This document shows, piece after piece, positions 11,060 through 22,029 of a stretch of DNA of 64,000 bases (position 1 is the first letter of the stretch; each line of letters starts with the position of its first letter). A program made the translations under genes and the position numbers. The stretch comes from an uncultured Prevotellaceae bacterium (GTDB lineage Bacteria; Bacteroidota; Bacteroidia; Bacteroidales; Bacteroidaceae), in NCBI GenBank assembly GCA_947176895.1, contig CAMWSK010000009.1, positions 1-64,000 of the forward strand, in the 5' to 3' direction. The notes beneath the pieces are model-generated. The model saw nothing but the letters and a program-made list of their open reading frames with translations, made no database searches and was not told the DNA's origin.

Positions 11060-13768
11060 ATGAGAAAACGATTACTCGGAACAGTCTTCCTGTTTTTATG
11101 TGCGAGCGGCATTTCATCCTCTTCTTATGCCGCTGCATGGAAGCAGTTCACCGGCCATGGCACCTATGCCATACAGTATGTTGGAGAAGAGCCACACGTA
11201 AAGAACCATTACCTGTCCAACCCGCTGGTTGCGGGGGAAGGAGACTGGGCGTCCGTCAAGATGAGCAGTGCATACGGCTATGTCGCTTCCGCCTGGACCA
11301 TCAATGACGAGGGCGGAGGCTATATGTCGGTCTGCAACACCCAAGGAGGGGCAAACGAGGGTGATGTGATTATATTCGCGTCACAAATACGCATCAGCAT
11401 AGCCGCCAATTTCACAACCTACAAGAACAACCAGACCTTCAAGATCTGGTATGACGAGGAAGCCCAAAGCGGTGACGGAACACTGGTGTGCTCTTTCCTT
11501 TCAAACTACGAGGCTAACCGTTATTGGGTACCCTCTTCCACGACCCCGACACTCTCGTATCGCACAAGCACGATGGAAAACTCTGCGTTGTTCAAGTTGA
11601 TTCCCCTATATTATCACAATGATATGGTCAAATGGCTGCATCGTACGGACTCACTTCTGCAGGACGTGGAAAAGACTTATCCGGCAGATTTGAAGACAGC
11701 TTTGCTCCGGGAGCGGGAGAACATCAGCAACATGGTGCCGGCATTGGACAACACGGAGTCCGAGGCCGGTGCAGCGGTGGTATCCATACGTCAGGCCTTT
11801 GAAGCCTACCGGGCAGCCGGAAAGACAGAGACAATTACCGACCTTTCACAGCTGACGGCAGAGGAAAGGGCCGGCAAGGTGACATTGGCCGTGAGCGGCC
11901 CGATGAGCGGATCAGACTTCCGTATTATCCGTGATGAGATGTACAACCTGAGGGAGCTTGACCTTTCGTCCGTTACATTGACGTCTTTGCCCGACCATGC
12001 TTTCTCCGGCCATGCCTCCTTGCGGAAAGTGGTCCTCCCGGCCACATGCACGCGCATAGGGAAAGCCGCTTTCCTGAGTTGCGCCTCCTTGGCTACCATC
12101 GCCCTGCCCGACGGCCTGACGGAAATAGGGAATCTGGCTTTCGCACGTAGCGGCCTGACCGAAATCGCCATAGGCGCCAATGTCCATACGATGGGTGATT
12201 TCGTATTCGACGGCTGTCCGGCTTTGGCGCACATCACGGTGGACGGCACCAACAGCCGTTATTGTGCGGAAGAAGATGTATTATATAATAAGGAGAAAAC
12301 CGAACTTATCAAGTGCGCACCGCTGAAGGCCGGCGGGTTAGTACTTCCCGAGGGCTTGCGTCGCATCGACGCTTATGCCTGTGCGGGATGCACCGCTCTC
12401 ACCGGCACGTTGGTTCTCCCATCCACGATGGACTATATCGGCAACTATGCGTTTGACTTCTGCCCCGGACTGACGGGCGGATTGGCCATCCCCTCTACGG
12501 TGAAGCACATCGGCAATGGAGCGTTCTGGGGATGCGAGGGTATCGAAGACACACTGGCGCTGCCCGCCCAAATGGATTATCTGGGAGAACGGTCGTTTGG
12601 CTATCTGAACAAGATAATCCGGATAGATCTGCCGGAGAACTTGACTTCCCTGAGAAAGAGCGTCTTCCACAATTGCACCAAAGTAAAGCAGATTACCTCG
12701 TCGGTGCTGCAGCCTCCCGCAGTGGAGAGCTTTGCCTTGCACGGCATAGACAGGACTCATACGTTTGTCGATGTGCCCGAAGAGGCATTGGCCGCATACC
12801 GGACAGCCGAGGTGTGGAGCGAGTTCCGGAACTACGATGCCGTGTTTGAGGGATATGACAGATTGGAGACAAGCGGTTCATATTACATACAATATGTGGG
12901 AGAGGGCGTGAACAAGAACAAGTTCCTTACGTTCAATCCTTCCTCTGCCGCCAAAGCTACGTTTGCCGGATTGAACGAGGCAAGCGTATGGGATCTGGAG
13001 TTCTAAAACGGCGAATGCCACAAATCCTTGGAAAGCACTTGGGTTCCCGTGGAAATGATGGAAGGCGCACAGATGAGCGCAGCAGAGGGCAACACCTATG
13101 ATTGGATATACCTGCACAAGACCCGGGAGACCGGGAAATGGTATGCCGTATCCTTGAAGGGAGAAACGACCATCCACATGGCTGCGGACAGAGACTTCAC
13201 ACAACCGTTGGAGCCTGGCAAGGATTTTACGCTGATGGCTCTTGATGACAAACAATTCCATAAGGTGGTTCTTGCTACCGAAGGCGGGAAAGTCATCCCT
13301 GCCGGAACGTATGTAATCCGCATGAACACAAGCGGAGAGTTTGTCTACCGCATGTCGCATGCCGCGTTTGCCGGCCAGGCGGCCGAGGAGGCGCACTTGC
13401 TGTTGACAGGCACGAACACCGCAGAGAACAGCGGACTGATGAATGTCTATACCGTGAATGCCGAGGGAACGGCTTTTGTCTACGGCACATCAAAGACCGT
13501 GGCTCCGTTTGAGGGATACATCACTTTCCAAGGCAATCCCGATGAAGCCGAGGACATAGAAATCCGCGAAGGGGTGATTACCCGCATCAATCAACCCGGC
13601 GCAGGCATCTCCGTGCGCATACAAAACCATCGGGTGACGGTCACCGGCACAGACGACTGGCAACTGCACCATGTGTCCGGCATGGTAATACCCGACAAGA
13701 CCGGAGTGCAAAAGCCCGGGAATTATATCCTTACAATTCAAGGAAAGAGCCAAACAATAGTATTATAA
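11060..13768 (+). pseudogene. BspA-like leucine-rich-repeat secreted protein interrupted by an in-frame TAA at 13004..13006
   Basis: Signal peptide; BspA-type LRRs (LRKVVLPATCTRIGKAAFLSCASLATIALPDGLTEIGNLAF); same frame resumes after TAA with NGECHKSLESTWVPVEMM...; two QYVGE domains. Confidence 0.75.
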
Positions 13769-13782
13769 GAAAGAAAAGCAAC

Positions 13783-15336
13783 ATGGTTATGAATAGAAAC
13801 TTATGGTTGACAACGGCATTGCTTCCTGTTATGGGAACGCAAAACATACAAGCCGCAGAGGATAACAGGCCCAATATCGTACTTTTTATGGTAGATGACA
13901 TGGGATGGCAGGACACATCGCTCCCGTTTTGGACGGAACGGACACCACTGAACGAGCGCTTTCATACGCCCAACATGGAGCGTCTGGCACAGATGGGTGC
14001 CAAATTCACCTCCGCCTATGCTTGCAGTATCAGCTCGCCTTCCCGTTGCAGCATGATGACGGGGGCGAACCAAGCCCGACACCGTGTGACGAACTGGACG
14101 TTTGGCTACAACGCTTCGACCGATGCGGGCGATGCCGATCTGAACATGCCCCGTTGGAATGTGAACGGCATCCAGCCCGTGAACGGTGTGGAACGCTCTT
14201 TCCCGGCCACATCCTTTGTGCAGATACTCAAGCAAAACGGTTATCATACCATTCACTGCGGCAAAGCGCATTTCGGTTCGCAGCAGACACCGGGAGAAGA
14301 CCCCACGAACTTCGGGTTCGATGTGAATATCTGCGGGCACGCTGCCGGCGGGCTGGCCTCATATCTGGGAGAACAGCGTTTCGGACACGACCAAAACGGA
14401 AACCCGGTCAGCGGATTTGCCATTCCCGGTCTGGAAGCTTATTGGGACAAGGATGTGTTTGCCACAGAAGCCCTGACACAGGAGGCCCTCAAAGCATTGG
14501 AGCAGGCACAAAGGCTGGACAATCCGTTCTTCCTGTACATGGCACACTATGCCGTACACATTCCCATACAGGCCGACAAACGCTTCTTGCAGCGTTATCT
14601 GGATATGGGGCTGTCTGACACGGAGGCGGCATATGCCACCTTGGTGGAAGGCATGGACAAAAGCCTGGGCGACCTGATGGACTTTCTGGAGGAGAGCGGA
14701 CAGATGGATAATACCATCATTATCTTCATGTCTGACAATGGCGGACTGGCAGCCTCCAACCGCACACCTCCCCTTGGCGTGCAGAACGCCCCGTTGCGTA
14801 GCGGGAAGGGCTCGGCATACGAGGGGGGAGTGCGCGAACCGATGATTGTTTACTGGAACGGTGTCGCGCAACCCAATTCGGTCATTGACAAATATCTTAT
14901 CATCGAAGATTTCTTCCCCTCCATCCTGGAGATGGCGCAAGTGGAGGAGTACACAACGGTACAGCCCGTGGATGGCGTCAGTTTTGTGCCCCTGCTCACG
15001 GGAGAAGGCGACCCCTCACAGGGACGGTCGGTTTATTGGAATACACCTAACACTTGGTATGGCGGTGACTACAGCAGCCAAGGCATCGGGCAAACTTGTG
15101 CCGTGAGAAACGGTGATTACAAACTGGTGTATTGGTACAAGGACGGGAAAAAGGAACTGTTCAATCTGAAAGAGGATATAGGAGAAACAACGGACATCGC
15201 CGCAGAGAACCCCGGTGTCGCGGACCGATTGTCAAAAGACCTGGGTTCTTACCTGAGACGGGTGGGAGGACAGAGGCCGACTTTCAAGGCGACGGGAAAA
15301 GATTGTCCTTGGCCGGATGAGGAGTTTACCAACTAA
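13783..15336 (+). CDS. sulfatase (S1 arylsulfatase family)
   Basis: Signal peptide; NIVLFMVDDMGWQD; serine-type maturation motif S-S-P-S-R (SISSPSRCSMMTG); MSDNGG; C-terminal QRPTFKATGKD. Confidence 0.93.
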   Translation: MVMNRNLWLTTALLPVMGTQNIQAAEDNRPNIVLFMVDDMGWQDTSLPFWTERTPLNERFHTPNMERLAQMGAKFTSAYACSISSPSRCSMMTGANQARHRVTNWTFGYNASTDAGDADLNMPRWNVNGIQPVNGVERSFPATSFVQILKQNGYHTIHCGKAHFGSQQTPGEDPTNFGFDVNICGHAAGGLASYLGEQRFGHDQNGNPVSGFAIPGLEAYWDKDVFATEALTQEALKALEQAQRLDNPFFLYMAHYAVHIPIQADKRFLQRYLDMGLSDTEAAYATLVEGMDKSLGDLMDFLEESGQMDNTIIIFMSDNGGLAASNRTPPLGVQNAPLRSGKGSAYEGGVREPMIVYWNGVAQPNSVIDKYLIIEDFFPSILEMAQVEEYTTVQPVDGVSFVPLLTGEGDPSQGRSVYWNTPNTWYGGDYSSQGIGQTCAVRNGDYKLVYWYKDGKKELFNLKEDIGETTDIAAENPGVADRLSKDLGSYLRRVGGQRPTFKATGKDCPWPDEEFTN

Positions 15337-15352
15337 TCATGTATTATATAAT

Positions 15353-15398
15353 ACGACAGAGGGTGTACCGGATTGTTTTTCGGTGCACCCTCTGTCGT
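15353..15398. terminator. bidirectional hairpin between convergent sulfatase and HpaII-like gene
   Basis: ACGACAGAGGGTGTACCG ... CGGTGCACCCTCTGTCGT. Confidence 0.8.
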
Positions 15399-15417
15399 TT
15401 CATCCAACGGTATGACG

Positions 15418-16563
15418 CTATCTGCGCAAAAGGGAAATTTTAAGATTCAACTTGAGATAGTAAAGGCCGTTCTCGCGTTCCAGCAATCCGTAGTGGGCCT
15501 CGCGGGGCGATGCCTTGTCCATCCGTGTGTGCGTGAACAGGTAGTCGGCCAGCATATGCTCCTCCTGGCGCGTGTATATCATAGGTTGCCCCTGCTTGTC
15601 CACCAGAAGAAGCGCATCGATGGCATTGCGCCTGCCCGTCCATTGCTTGGCCGGCCGCATGCCCCAGGCCAAGGCCAGCAGGAATTGGCGCATCTTGTGT
15701 TCATAGAAGCCATGCTTCCTGACCAGCTCATCTTTCAACTTCAGCGTGTTCCGGTCGCTTGCAAGTTGCGTAAGTTCGCTTATGCGGTTGATGCCGTCGA
15801 TGTGCAACGTATAGGCCATAGCCGCAAGTATGCGGGGCAGGTTGGTGTCCAGCATCAAAAGATTGGAGCGGAAAACACGGTCGGCCACATCGGCGTAACG
15901 AAAGGTGCCGCCATGGCTTTCGACGTAAAGGATGCGGCGGGCCACCGCAGCGATATCCTCAACCGAATCATCATCCGTCTCTCCCATGGCGTTTATTTTC
16001 TGCACGGCAGGCTGATGGAAGCGAACGCCTTGCTGCTCAAACTTCAGGTTGGCCGTGCGTCCTCCGTCAAGTAACAGCCATGTGCCGGCCACCAGGCTCT
16101 GCAGGCGGACACCCAGCAGAGGGCCGCCGTCTGTTGTCCATAGCCTGAGATGCAGGGATGTGAGGTCGTCGGTGCGAGGCTGGAGGTCGTAAATGTCCAT
16201 GGCATCCAACAGACCTTCAATAGCGCTCAGATCCACCGTGTTGTCTTGTGCGGATCTGATTTGTTGCAACACCAGTTGTGCGGCGTCTGCCATGTCCTCG
16301 CGAGGGAATGTAAGGTCGCCTTTAGTGGTGTGGTGCTCAACAATCTCTGTTGCCAGAATCTCATAGACACGCATCCCGTCGTGCTCACGGCGGTGAATGG
16401 CCGCGATGGGCATCTGTTGTCCCAAGGGCATTCCTTGGGCATCGCCTTGAGCCAGGTTGCCACGGGTCAGAAGAGAGAAAAAAGCATGCAAGTGGGCTGC
16501 CTCGATTCGCGAACATGTGAGCGCATCAGCAGTAGAGGCATTAGCGGAATCTGTCATAGACAT
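15418..16563 (-). CDS. HpaII-family restriction-endonuclease-like protein (orphan)
   Basis: By recollection of the family: FFSLLTRGNL..., FRSNLLMLDTNLPRILAAM, YEHKMRQFLLALAWGMRPAKQWTG, HYGLLERENGLYYLKLNLKI resemble HpaII-family proteins annotated in Bacteroidetes. Confidence 0.5.
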   Translation of the reverse strand: MSMTDSANASTADALTCSRIEAAHLHAFFSLLTRGNLAQGDAQGMPLGQQMPIAAIHRREHDGMRVYEILATEIVEHHTTKGDLTFPREDMADAAQLVLQQIRSAQDNTVDLSAIEGLLDAMDIYDLQPRTDDLTSLHLRLWTTDGGPLLGVRLQSLVAGTWLLLDGGRTANLKFEQQGVRFHQPAVQKINAMGETDDDSVEDIAAVARRILYVESHGGTFRYADVADRVFRSNLLMLDTNLPRILAAMAYTLHIDGINRISELTQLASDRNTLKLKDELVRKHGFYEHKMRQFLLALAWGMRPAKQWTGRRNAIDALLLVDKQGQPMIYTRQEEHMLADYLFTHTRMDKASPREAHYGLLERENGLYYLKLNLKISLLRR

Positions 16564-16682
16564 GGTTTTGTGTCAATCGTTTAATCGTGATTTTGAACGC
16601 AAAGATAACGAAAACTCAATTATTTTTGTTACCTTTGTGCGAGTAAATTAGTAAATTAAAGAATAAACGTATCTGTAGAAAA

Positions 16683-17288
16683 ATGGAAAACAAATACATT
16701 GCAGTGAGCTATCGGCTGGAGACTGAACATGATGGTGAACGGACTTTTCGTGAGGAGGCAACTCTGGAACATCCTTTTCAATTCATATCCGGTATGGGCT
16801 TGGCTTTGGATGATTTCGAGGTCAAGGTGCAGGACTTGAACGAGGGCGAGGAGTTTGCCTTTGCACTGGCTCCTGAGCAGGCTTACGGTCCCTATTTTCA
16901 AGAGGCTGTGCAGAAGTTGCCAGCCAACGTGTTTGAAATCGATGGCAAAATAGATGAGGATTACATCTACGTAGGTGCTGTGGTGCCTCTTCAAAATGCC
17001 GAGGGCGAGCGTTTCAATGGCACCATTACAGAGATAACCCCCTCCGAGATTACCGTTGACCTGAACCATCCTTTGGCAGGTATGATTCTGCATTTCCAAG
17101 GGAAGGTGGTGACAAACCGCCCCGCTACCTTGCAGGAGATGCAGGAGGCTGCCCAGGCGCTGAGCGGCGGTTGTGGCTGTTGCGGCGGAAGCTGTGGCGG
17201 AAGTTGTGGTGAAGGAGGTTGCGGAGGCAACGGCGATGACAATTGTGATTGCGGTTGCAAGGACGCCGGAGAGTGTCATTGCAAATGA
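16683..17288 (+). CDS. slyD: FKBP-type peptidyl-prolyl isomerase SlyD with Cys/Gly-rich metal-binding tail
   Basis: [27 protein letters not shown], and tail [33 protein letters not shown]. Confidence 0.92.
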   Translation: MENKYIAVSYRLETEHDGERTFREEATLEHPFQFISGMGLALDDFEVKVQDLNEGEEFAFALAPEQAYGPYFQEAVQKLPANVFEIDGKIDEDYIYVGAVVPLQNAEGERFNGTITEITPSEITVDLNHPLAGMILHFQGKVVTNRPATLQEMQEAAQALSGGCGCCGGSCGGSCGEGGCGGNGDDNCDCGCKDAGECHCK

Positions 17289-18361
17289 ACACCACGGGAC
17301 AAATCTTCCGACTGACCACCTTTGGTGAAAGCCACGGAGCTGCTGTGGGGGGAGTGGTGGACGGAATGCCGGCAGGCATTCGCGTGGATATGGATTTCCT
17401 GCAAGCCGAGATGCGCCGGCGTCGGCCGGGGCAGAGTGTTCTGACCACGGCGCGCAAGGAGGCTGATGAGGTGGAATTGTTGAGTGGCGTGTTCGAAGGG
17501 GTGACCACGGGGCAGCCCATCGGTTTCATCGTGCGCAACCAAAACCAACACAGCAGCGATTATGACAATATGCGCGATTTGTTCCGTCCGTCGCATGCCG
17601 ATTTTACTTATACTCAGAAATATGGATTGCGCGACCACCGTGGCGGAGGACGCAGTTCCGCCCGCGAAACCATTTCTCGCGTGGTGGGCGGCGCACTGGC
17701 CAAGATGGCACTGGCGCAGTTGGGCATCACGGTGCAGGCTTACACTCAGCAGGTGGGAGATGTGGTCTTGCCTGGCTCTTATGAGAATTATGACCTGAAC
17801 CTGTCCGAGACCAATGATGTGCGTTGCCCGGACCCGGACATAGCCAAGCGTATGGCCGATCTCATCTTGGAGGTGAAGGTCGACGGCGACACCATTGGCG
17901 GTGTGGTGGCCTGTGTCATCAAGGGCTGCCCTGTGGGTCTGGGTGACCCCGCTTTTGGTAAGTTACATGCCCGTTTGGGTGCTGCCATGCTCAGCATCAA
18001 TGCCGTGAAAGGCTTCGAGTACGGACGCGGCTTTGGTGGCCTGACCGAGCGCGGAAGCGAACAGAACGACATCTTTGTTCCCGGTTCCGACGGCTCCATC
18101 ACCACGCGCACCAACCGTAGCGGAGGCATACAGGGAGGAATCAGCAACGGACAGGATATCTACTTCCGCACGGCTTTCAAACCGGTGGCAACGCTCCTTA
18201 TGACGCAGGAAACGGTGACCAAGGACGGGAATCCTACGACTCTCAAGGCACGTGGCCGCCACGATGCGTGTGTGTTGCCCAGGGCTGTGCCGGTGGTTGA
18301 GGCCATGGCTGCCATGGTGGTGCTTGATTGTTATCTGCTGAATAAAACCATTCATCTTTAA
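17285..18361 (+). CDS. aroC: chorismate synthase
   Basis: [49 protein letters not shown] overlap with the slyD stop. Confidence 0.98.
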   Translation: MNTTGQIFRLTTFGESHGAAVGGVVDGMPAGIRVDMDFLQAEMRRRRPGQSVLTTARKEADEVELLSGVFEGVTTGQPIGFIVRNQNQHSSDYDNMRDLFRPSHADFTYTQKYGLRDHRGGGRSSARETISRVVGGALAKMALAQLGITVQAYTQQVGDVVLPGSYENYDLNLSETNDVRCPDPDIAKRMADLILEVKVDGDTIGGVVACVIKGCPVGLGDPAFGKLHARLGAAMLSINAVKGFEYGRGFGGLTERGSEQNDIFVPGSDGSITTRTNRSGGIQGGISNGQDIYFRTAFKPVATLLMTQETVTKDGNPTTLKARGRHDACVLPRAVPVVEAMAAMVVLDCYLLNKTIHL

Positions 18362-19222
18362 ATGCTGTTGTCCATGAAACATAGTCTCTGTATTGCTTTT
18401 TTGACGATAGGCACGCTTTTCGCAGTAAATGTGTTGCCGGCTTATTCCCAATACGTCAATAAACCGAGTGATATCTGGCTTAAACACATGCCCGGCATGG
18501 AAAAGAAAGACCGTAAGGCCGCAGAATGTGATTTGAATAATTCGGATGGACCGGTTTTGTCGCGTGTCACCAATCCCACATTGGAGGCTTTCATGCCGGT
18601 GGACGGGACCAGCAACGGGCATGCCGTGGTTGTATGTCCCGGTGGTGCCTACAAGAGTTTGTCTTATCAGAAGGAGGGGCAGGAAGTGGCACAATGGCTG
18701 GCCAAGCAAGGTTTTAATGCCTATGTGCTGGCCTATCGCGTGCCGGACAACCGGGAAGGCGCATTGCAGGACCTGCAACGCGCCATCCGCGTGTTGCGTC
18801 ATTTGGGTGCCAAGGATGTGGGCGTGATAGGTTTCTCTGCCGGAGCGTCATTGTCATGCAGGGCTGCCACCAACTGGAAAGAACCCGCCTATCAGGTGGT
18901 GGACAAGAATATCGATACCCTCTCGTGTCGTCCGGACTTTGCCATGCTCATTTATCCTGCCTATTTGAACGAAGGCGAGGGAGGTACGTTGAGTCCTGAT
19001 TTGCATGTGGATGGCGATACGCCTCCGATGTTTGTCTTTGGCAGTCAGGATGATGTGTGGTATAGCGGACCTTCGTGCAAAACCATTCTTAAGGCTATGC
19101 AGGAAGCCAAAGCCCCCATACAACTGCATTACCTGAATAAGGCCGGGCACGGTTATGGCATGCGACGTGGGGCCGGACTCGTCTGGCCCGGACTGGCAGA
19201 GCTGTGGCTGAAGGAAAAATAA
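18362..19222 (+). CDS. alpha/beta hydrolase (secreted esterase/lipase, xylan-esterase-like)
   Basis: VVVCPGGAYKSLSYQKEG, GFSAGASLS nucleophile elbow, GHGYGMRRG; signal peptide from Met at 18374. Confidence 0.85.
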   Translation: MLLSMKHSLCIAFLTIGTLFAVNVLPAYSQYVNKPSDIWLKHMPGMEKKDRKAAECDLNNSDGPVLSRVTNPTLEAFMPVDGTSNGHAVVVCPGGAYKSLSYQKEGQEVAQWLAKQGFNAYVLAYRVPDNREGALQDLQRAIRVLRHLGAKDVGVIGFSAGASLSCRAATNWKEPAYQVVDKNIDTLSCRPDFAMLIYPAYLNEGEGGTLSPDLHVDGDTPPMFVFGSQDDVWYSGPSCKTILKAMQEAKAPIQLHYLNKAGHGYGMRRGAGLVWPGLAELWLKEK

Positions 19223-19255
19223 ACGTGAACAGAAAGCCGATAATAGTTTTTTTCG

Positions 19256-19263
19256 TAACTTTG
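19256..19263 (+). promoter_or_regulatory. -7 element TAACTTTG upstream of lysS
   Basis: TAnnTTTG match ~30 nt upstream of ATG. Confidence 0.45.
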
Positions 19264-19291
19264 CACATATAACATATTACATAGGAAGAAC

Positions 19292-21013
19292 ATGAACATT
19301 CTGGAATTGAGCGAACAGGAAATCGTTCGCCGAAATAACATGCAAGCCCTGCGTGACTTGGGTATCGATCCTTACCCCGCAGCCGAATATCCCGCCAATG
19401 CTTTCAGTACAGATATTCGCAATGAATTTTGCGATGAGGGCGAGCCTCGAGAGGTGTGTATTGCCGGACGAATCATGAGTAAGCGAATTATGGGCAAGGC
19501 CAGTTTCGCCGAACTGATGGACAGCAAAGGACGTATTCAGGTGTATATTACTCGTGACGACCTTTGTCCCGATGCCGAGGATACCACTTTCTACAACACC
19601 GTATGGAAGAAACTGCTTGACTTGGGCGACTTCATCGGCGTGAAAGGTTTCGTGTTCCGCACCCAGACGGGAGAGATTTCTGTTCATGCCAAGGAACTGA
19701 CCGTGCTGGCCAAAAGTCTGAAGCCCCTGCCTATCGTGAAAGAGAAGGATGGGCAGACCTTTGACAGCTTTGATGATCCTGAGCTCCGCTATCGTCAGCG
19801 TTATGTTGACCTGATTGTGAACAATGGTGTGAAGGAGACCTTCCTGAAGCGTGCCACCATCATCCGTACCATGCGTCGCATCCTGGACGAAGCCGGATAT
19901 ACCGAGGTGGACACGCCCATCCTGCAGAATATTGCCGGCGGTGCTTCCGCCCGTCCGTTTATCACTCATTTCAACGCCTTGAATCAGGACATGTATATGC
20001 GTATCGCTACGGAACTTTACCTTAAGCGGTTGATTGTAGGTGGCTTTGAAGGCGTGTATGAGATGGGAAAGAACTTCCGCAACGAAGGTATGGACAAAAC
20101 CCATAATCCCGAGTTTACCTGTATGGAGTTGTATGTCCAATATAAGGACTACAACTGGATGATGAACTTTACAGAGAAGATGCTTGAGGAAATCTGTGTG
20201 GCCGTGAATGGAAAGCCTGAGGTGGAGATTGATGGCAAGACCATCAGTTTTAAGGCTCCTTTCCGTCGTCTGCCCATCTTGGAGGCTATCAAGGAGAAGA
20301 CGGGTTATGACCTTTATGGTATGAGTGAGGACGAGATTCGCGAGGTAGCCAAGAAGGTTGGTGTCGAGGTGGATGAGACGATGGGCAAGGGTAAGCTCAT
20401 TGATGAAATCTTCGGCGAGACTTGTGAGGGTACGTTCATTCAGCCCACCTTTATCACCGACTATCCTGTGGAAATGTCACCATTGACCAAGATGCACCGC
20501 TCCAAGCCCGGCTTGACCGAACGCTTCGAGTTGATGGTGAATGGCAAGGAACTGGCTAACGCATACAGCGAGTTGAACGACCCCATTGACCAAGAGGAGC
20601 GTTTCAAGGAGCAGATGCGATTGGCGGAGAAGGGCGATGACGAGGCGATGATTATCGATCAGGATTTTCTGCGTGCGTTGCAATATGGTATGCCTCCTAC
20701 CAGCGGTATCGGCATCGGTATCGACCGCTTGGTGATGCTCATGACAGGCAAGTTCGCTATTGGCGAGGTGATGCTGTTCCCTCAAATGAAACCCGAAGTG
20801 AAGGCACCCCGTGATAAAGATGAGGCTTTCCGCGAATTGGGTGTTGCCGATGAATATATTCCCATTCTGCGTAAGGCGGGTTACAATTTGGTAAGTACAC
20901 TGAAGGGCGTGAACGCAGCCAAGATACAGCAACAGATTATCGAAATCGTCAAGAAGTATAAGTTGGAGGTGGAGAAACCCTCACAGGATCGGATTGCAGA
21001 GTGGACAAAATAG
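19292..21013 (+). CDS. lysS: lysyl-tRNA synthetase, class II
   Basis: FRNEGMDKTHNPEFT (motif 2), GIGIGIDRLVMLMT (motif 3). Confidence 0.98.
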   Translation: MNILELSEQEIVRRNNMQALRDLGIDPYPAAEYPANAFSTDIRNEFCDEGEPREVCIAGRIMSKRIMGKASFAELMDSKGRIQVYITRDDLCPDAEDTTFYNTVWKKLLDLGDFIGVKGFVFRTQTGEISVHAKELTVLAKSLKPLPIVKEKDGQTFDSFDDPELRYRQRYVDLIVNNGVKETFLKRATIIRTMRRILDEAGYTEVDTPILQNIAGGASARPFITHFNALNQDMYMRIATELYLKRLIVGGFEGVYEMGKNFRNEGMDKTHNPEFTCMELYVQYKDYNWMMNFTEKMLEEICVAVNGKPEVEIDGKTISFKAPFRRLPILEAIKEKTGYDLYGMSEDEIREVAKKVGVEVDETMGKGKLIDEIFGETCEGTFIQPTFITDYPVEMSPLTKMHRSKPGLTERFELMVNGKELANAYSELNDPIDQEERFKEQMRLAEKGDDEAMIIDQDFLRALQYGMPPTSGIGIGIDRLVMLMTGKFAIGEVMLFPQMKPEVKAPRDKDEAFRELGVADEYIPILRKAGYNLVSTLKGVNAAKIQQQIIEIVKKYKLEVEKPSQDRIAEWTK

Positions 21014-21996
21014 GACGCATAGCCATCCTGGGAGGTGGCAGTTGGGCTACGGCCATTGCCAAGTTCGTCTTGGAGAAGACCGATGAAATCTGGTGGTTCA
21101 TGCCGCGCGAAGATCGTATCAAAGACTTCAAAAGGCTGAGCCATAACCCTGCCTACCTGACACAAGTGCACTTTGATGTAGACAAAATCCACTTCTCTTG
21201 GGACATTAACGAAGTGGTGGAGGCATGTCAGACATTGATTTTTGTCACACCGTCTCCCTATTTGAAGGGAACGCTCTCAAAGTTGAAAGTGCGTTTACGA
21301 GACAAATTTGTGCTGACGGCCATTAAAGGTATCGTTTCCGACATGAACTTGGTGTGTTCCGAATTTTTCCACCGGATGTACAATGTTCCTGAGGAGAACT
21401 TGGGCGTGGTGTCGGGTCCCTCACATGCTGAAGAGGTGGCGTTGAACCGACTGACCTATCTTACCGTGGGATGCAGTGACAGGGAAAAGGCAGAGGCTTT
21501 TGCCAATCTCATTTCCAGCAGCTATATCAAGACCAAGACTTCCACCGATGTCATTGGCATTGAGTATGCTTCGGTATTGAAGAATGTTTATGCCATAGCT
21601 GCAGGTATTTGCAATGGACTGAGCTATGGTGACAATTTCCAGGCTGTGTTGATGACCAATGCGGCTCAGGAAATGTTCCATTTTCTGCAGGCTGTAAACC
21701 CCATCCAGCGATCCATTACCGACAGTGTGTATATGGGTGATATGCTTGTGACCGGCTATAGTAATTTCTCGCGCAACCGTATGTTTGGCAAGATGATTGG
21801 AAAGGGCTATAGCATCAAGAACGCCCAAATCGAGATGGAGATGATTGCAGAAGGCTACTTCGGCACAAAGTGTATGAAGGAAATCAACCGTCACATGCAC
21901 GTGAACATGCCCATCCTGGATGCCGTTTATAATATTCTTTATGAGCGGATAGCACCCAGTGTGGAAATCAAACTCTTGACAGACAGTTTTAGATAA
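21001..21996 (+). CDS. gpsA: NAD(P)H-dependent glycerol-3-phosphate dehydrogenase
   Basis: GGGSWATAIAKF, GPSHAEEVA, NVYAIAAGICNGL; GTG start overlapping the lysS 3' end by 13 nt. Confidence 0.95.
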   Translation: MDKIGRIAILGGGSWATAIAKFVLEKTDEIWWFMPREDRIKDFKRLSHNPAYLTQVHFDVDKIHFSWDINEVVEACQTLIFVTPSPYLKGTLSKLKVRLRDKFVLTAIKGIVSDMNLVCSEFFHRMYNVPEENLGVVSGPSHAEEVALNRLTYLTVGCSDREKAEAFANLISSSYIKTKTSTDVIGIEYASVLKNVYAIAAGICNGLSYGDNFQAVLMTNAAQEMFHFLQAVNPIQRSITDSVYMGDMLVTGYSNFSRNRMFGKMIGKGYSIKNAQIEMEMIAEGYFGTKCMKEINRHMHVNMPILDAVYNILYERIAPSVEIKLLTDSFR

Positions 21997-22029
21997 TAAC
22001 AGATTCATAACAATAAGGTAAAAAGTAAG

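Noticed and set aside
13004-13006. Stop-codon recoding (selenocysteine/pyrrolysine) in the BspA-like gene
   Set aside because: The codon is TAA, not TGA or TAG, and I saw no associated recoding structure; a nonsense mutation is simpler.
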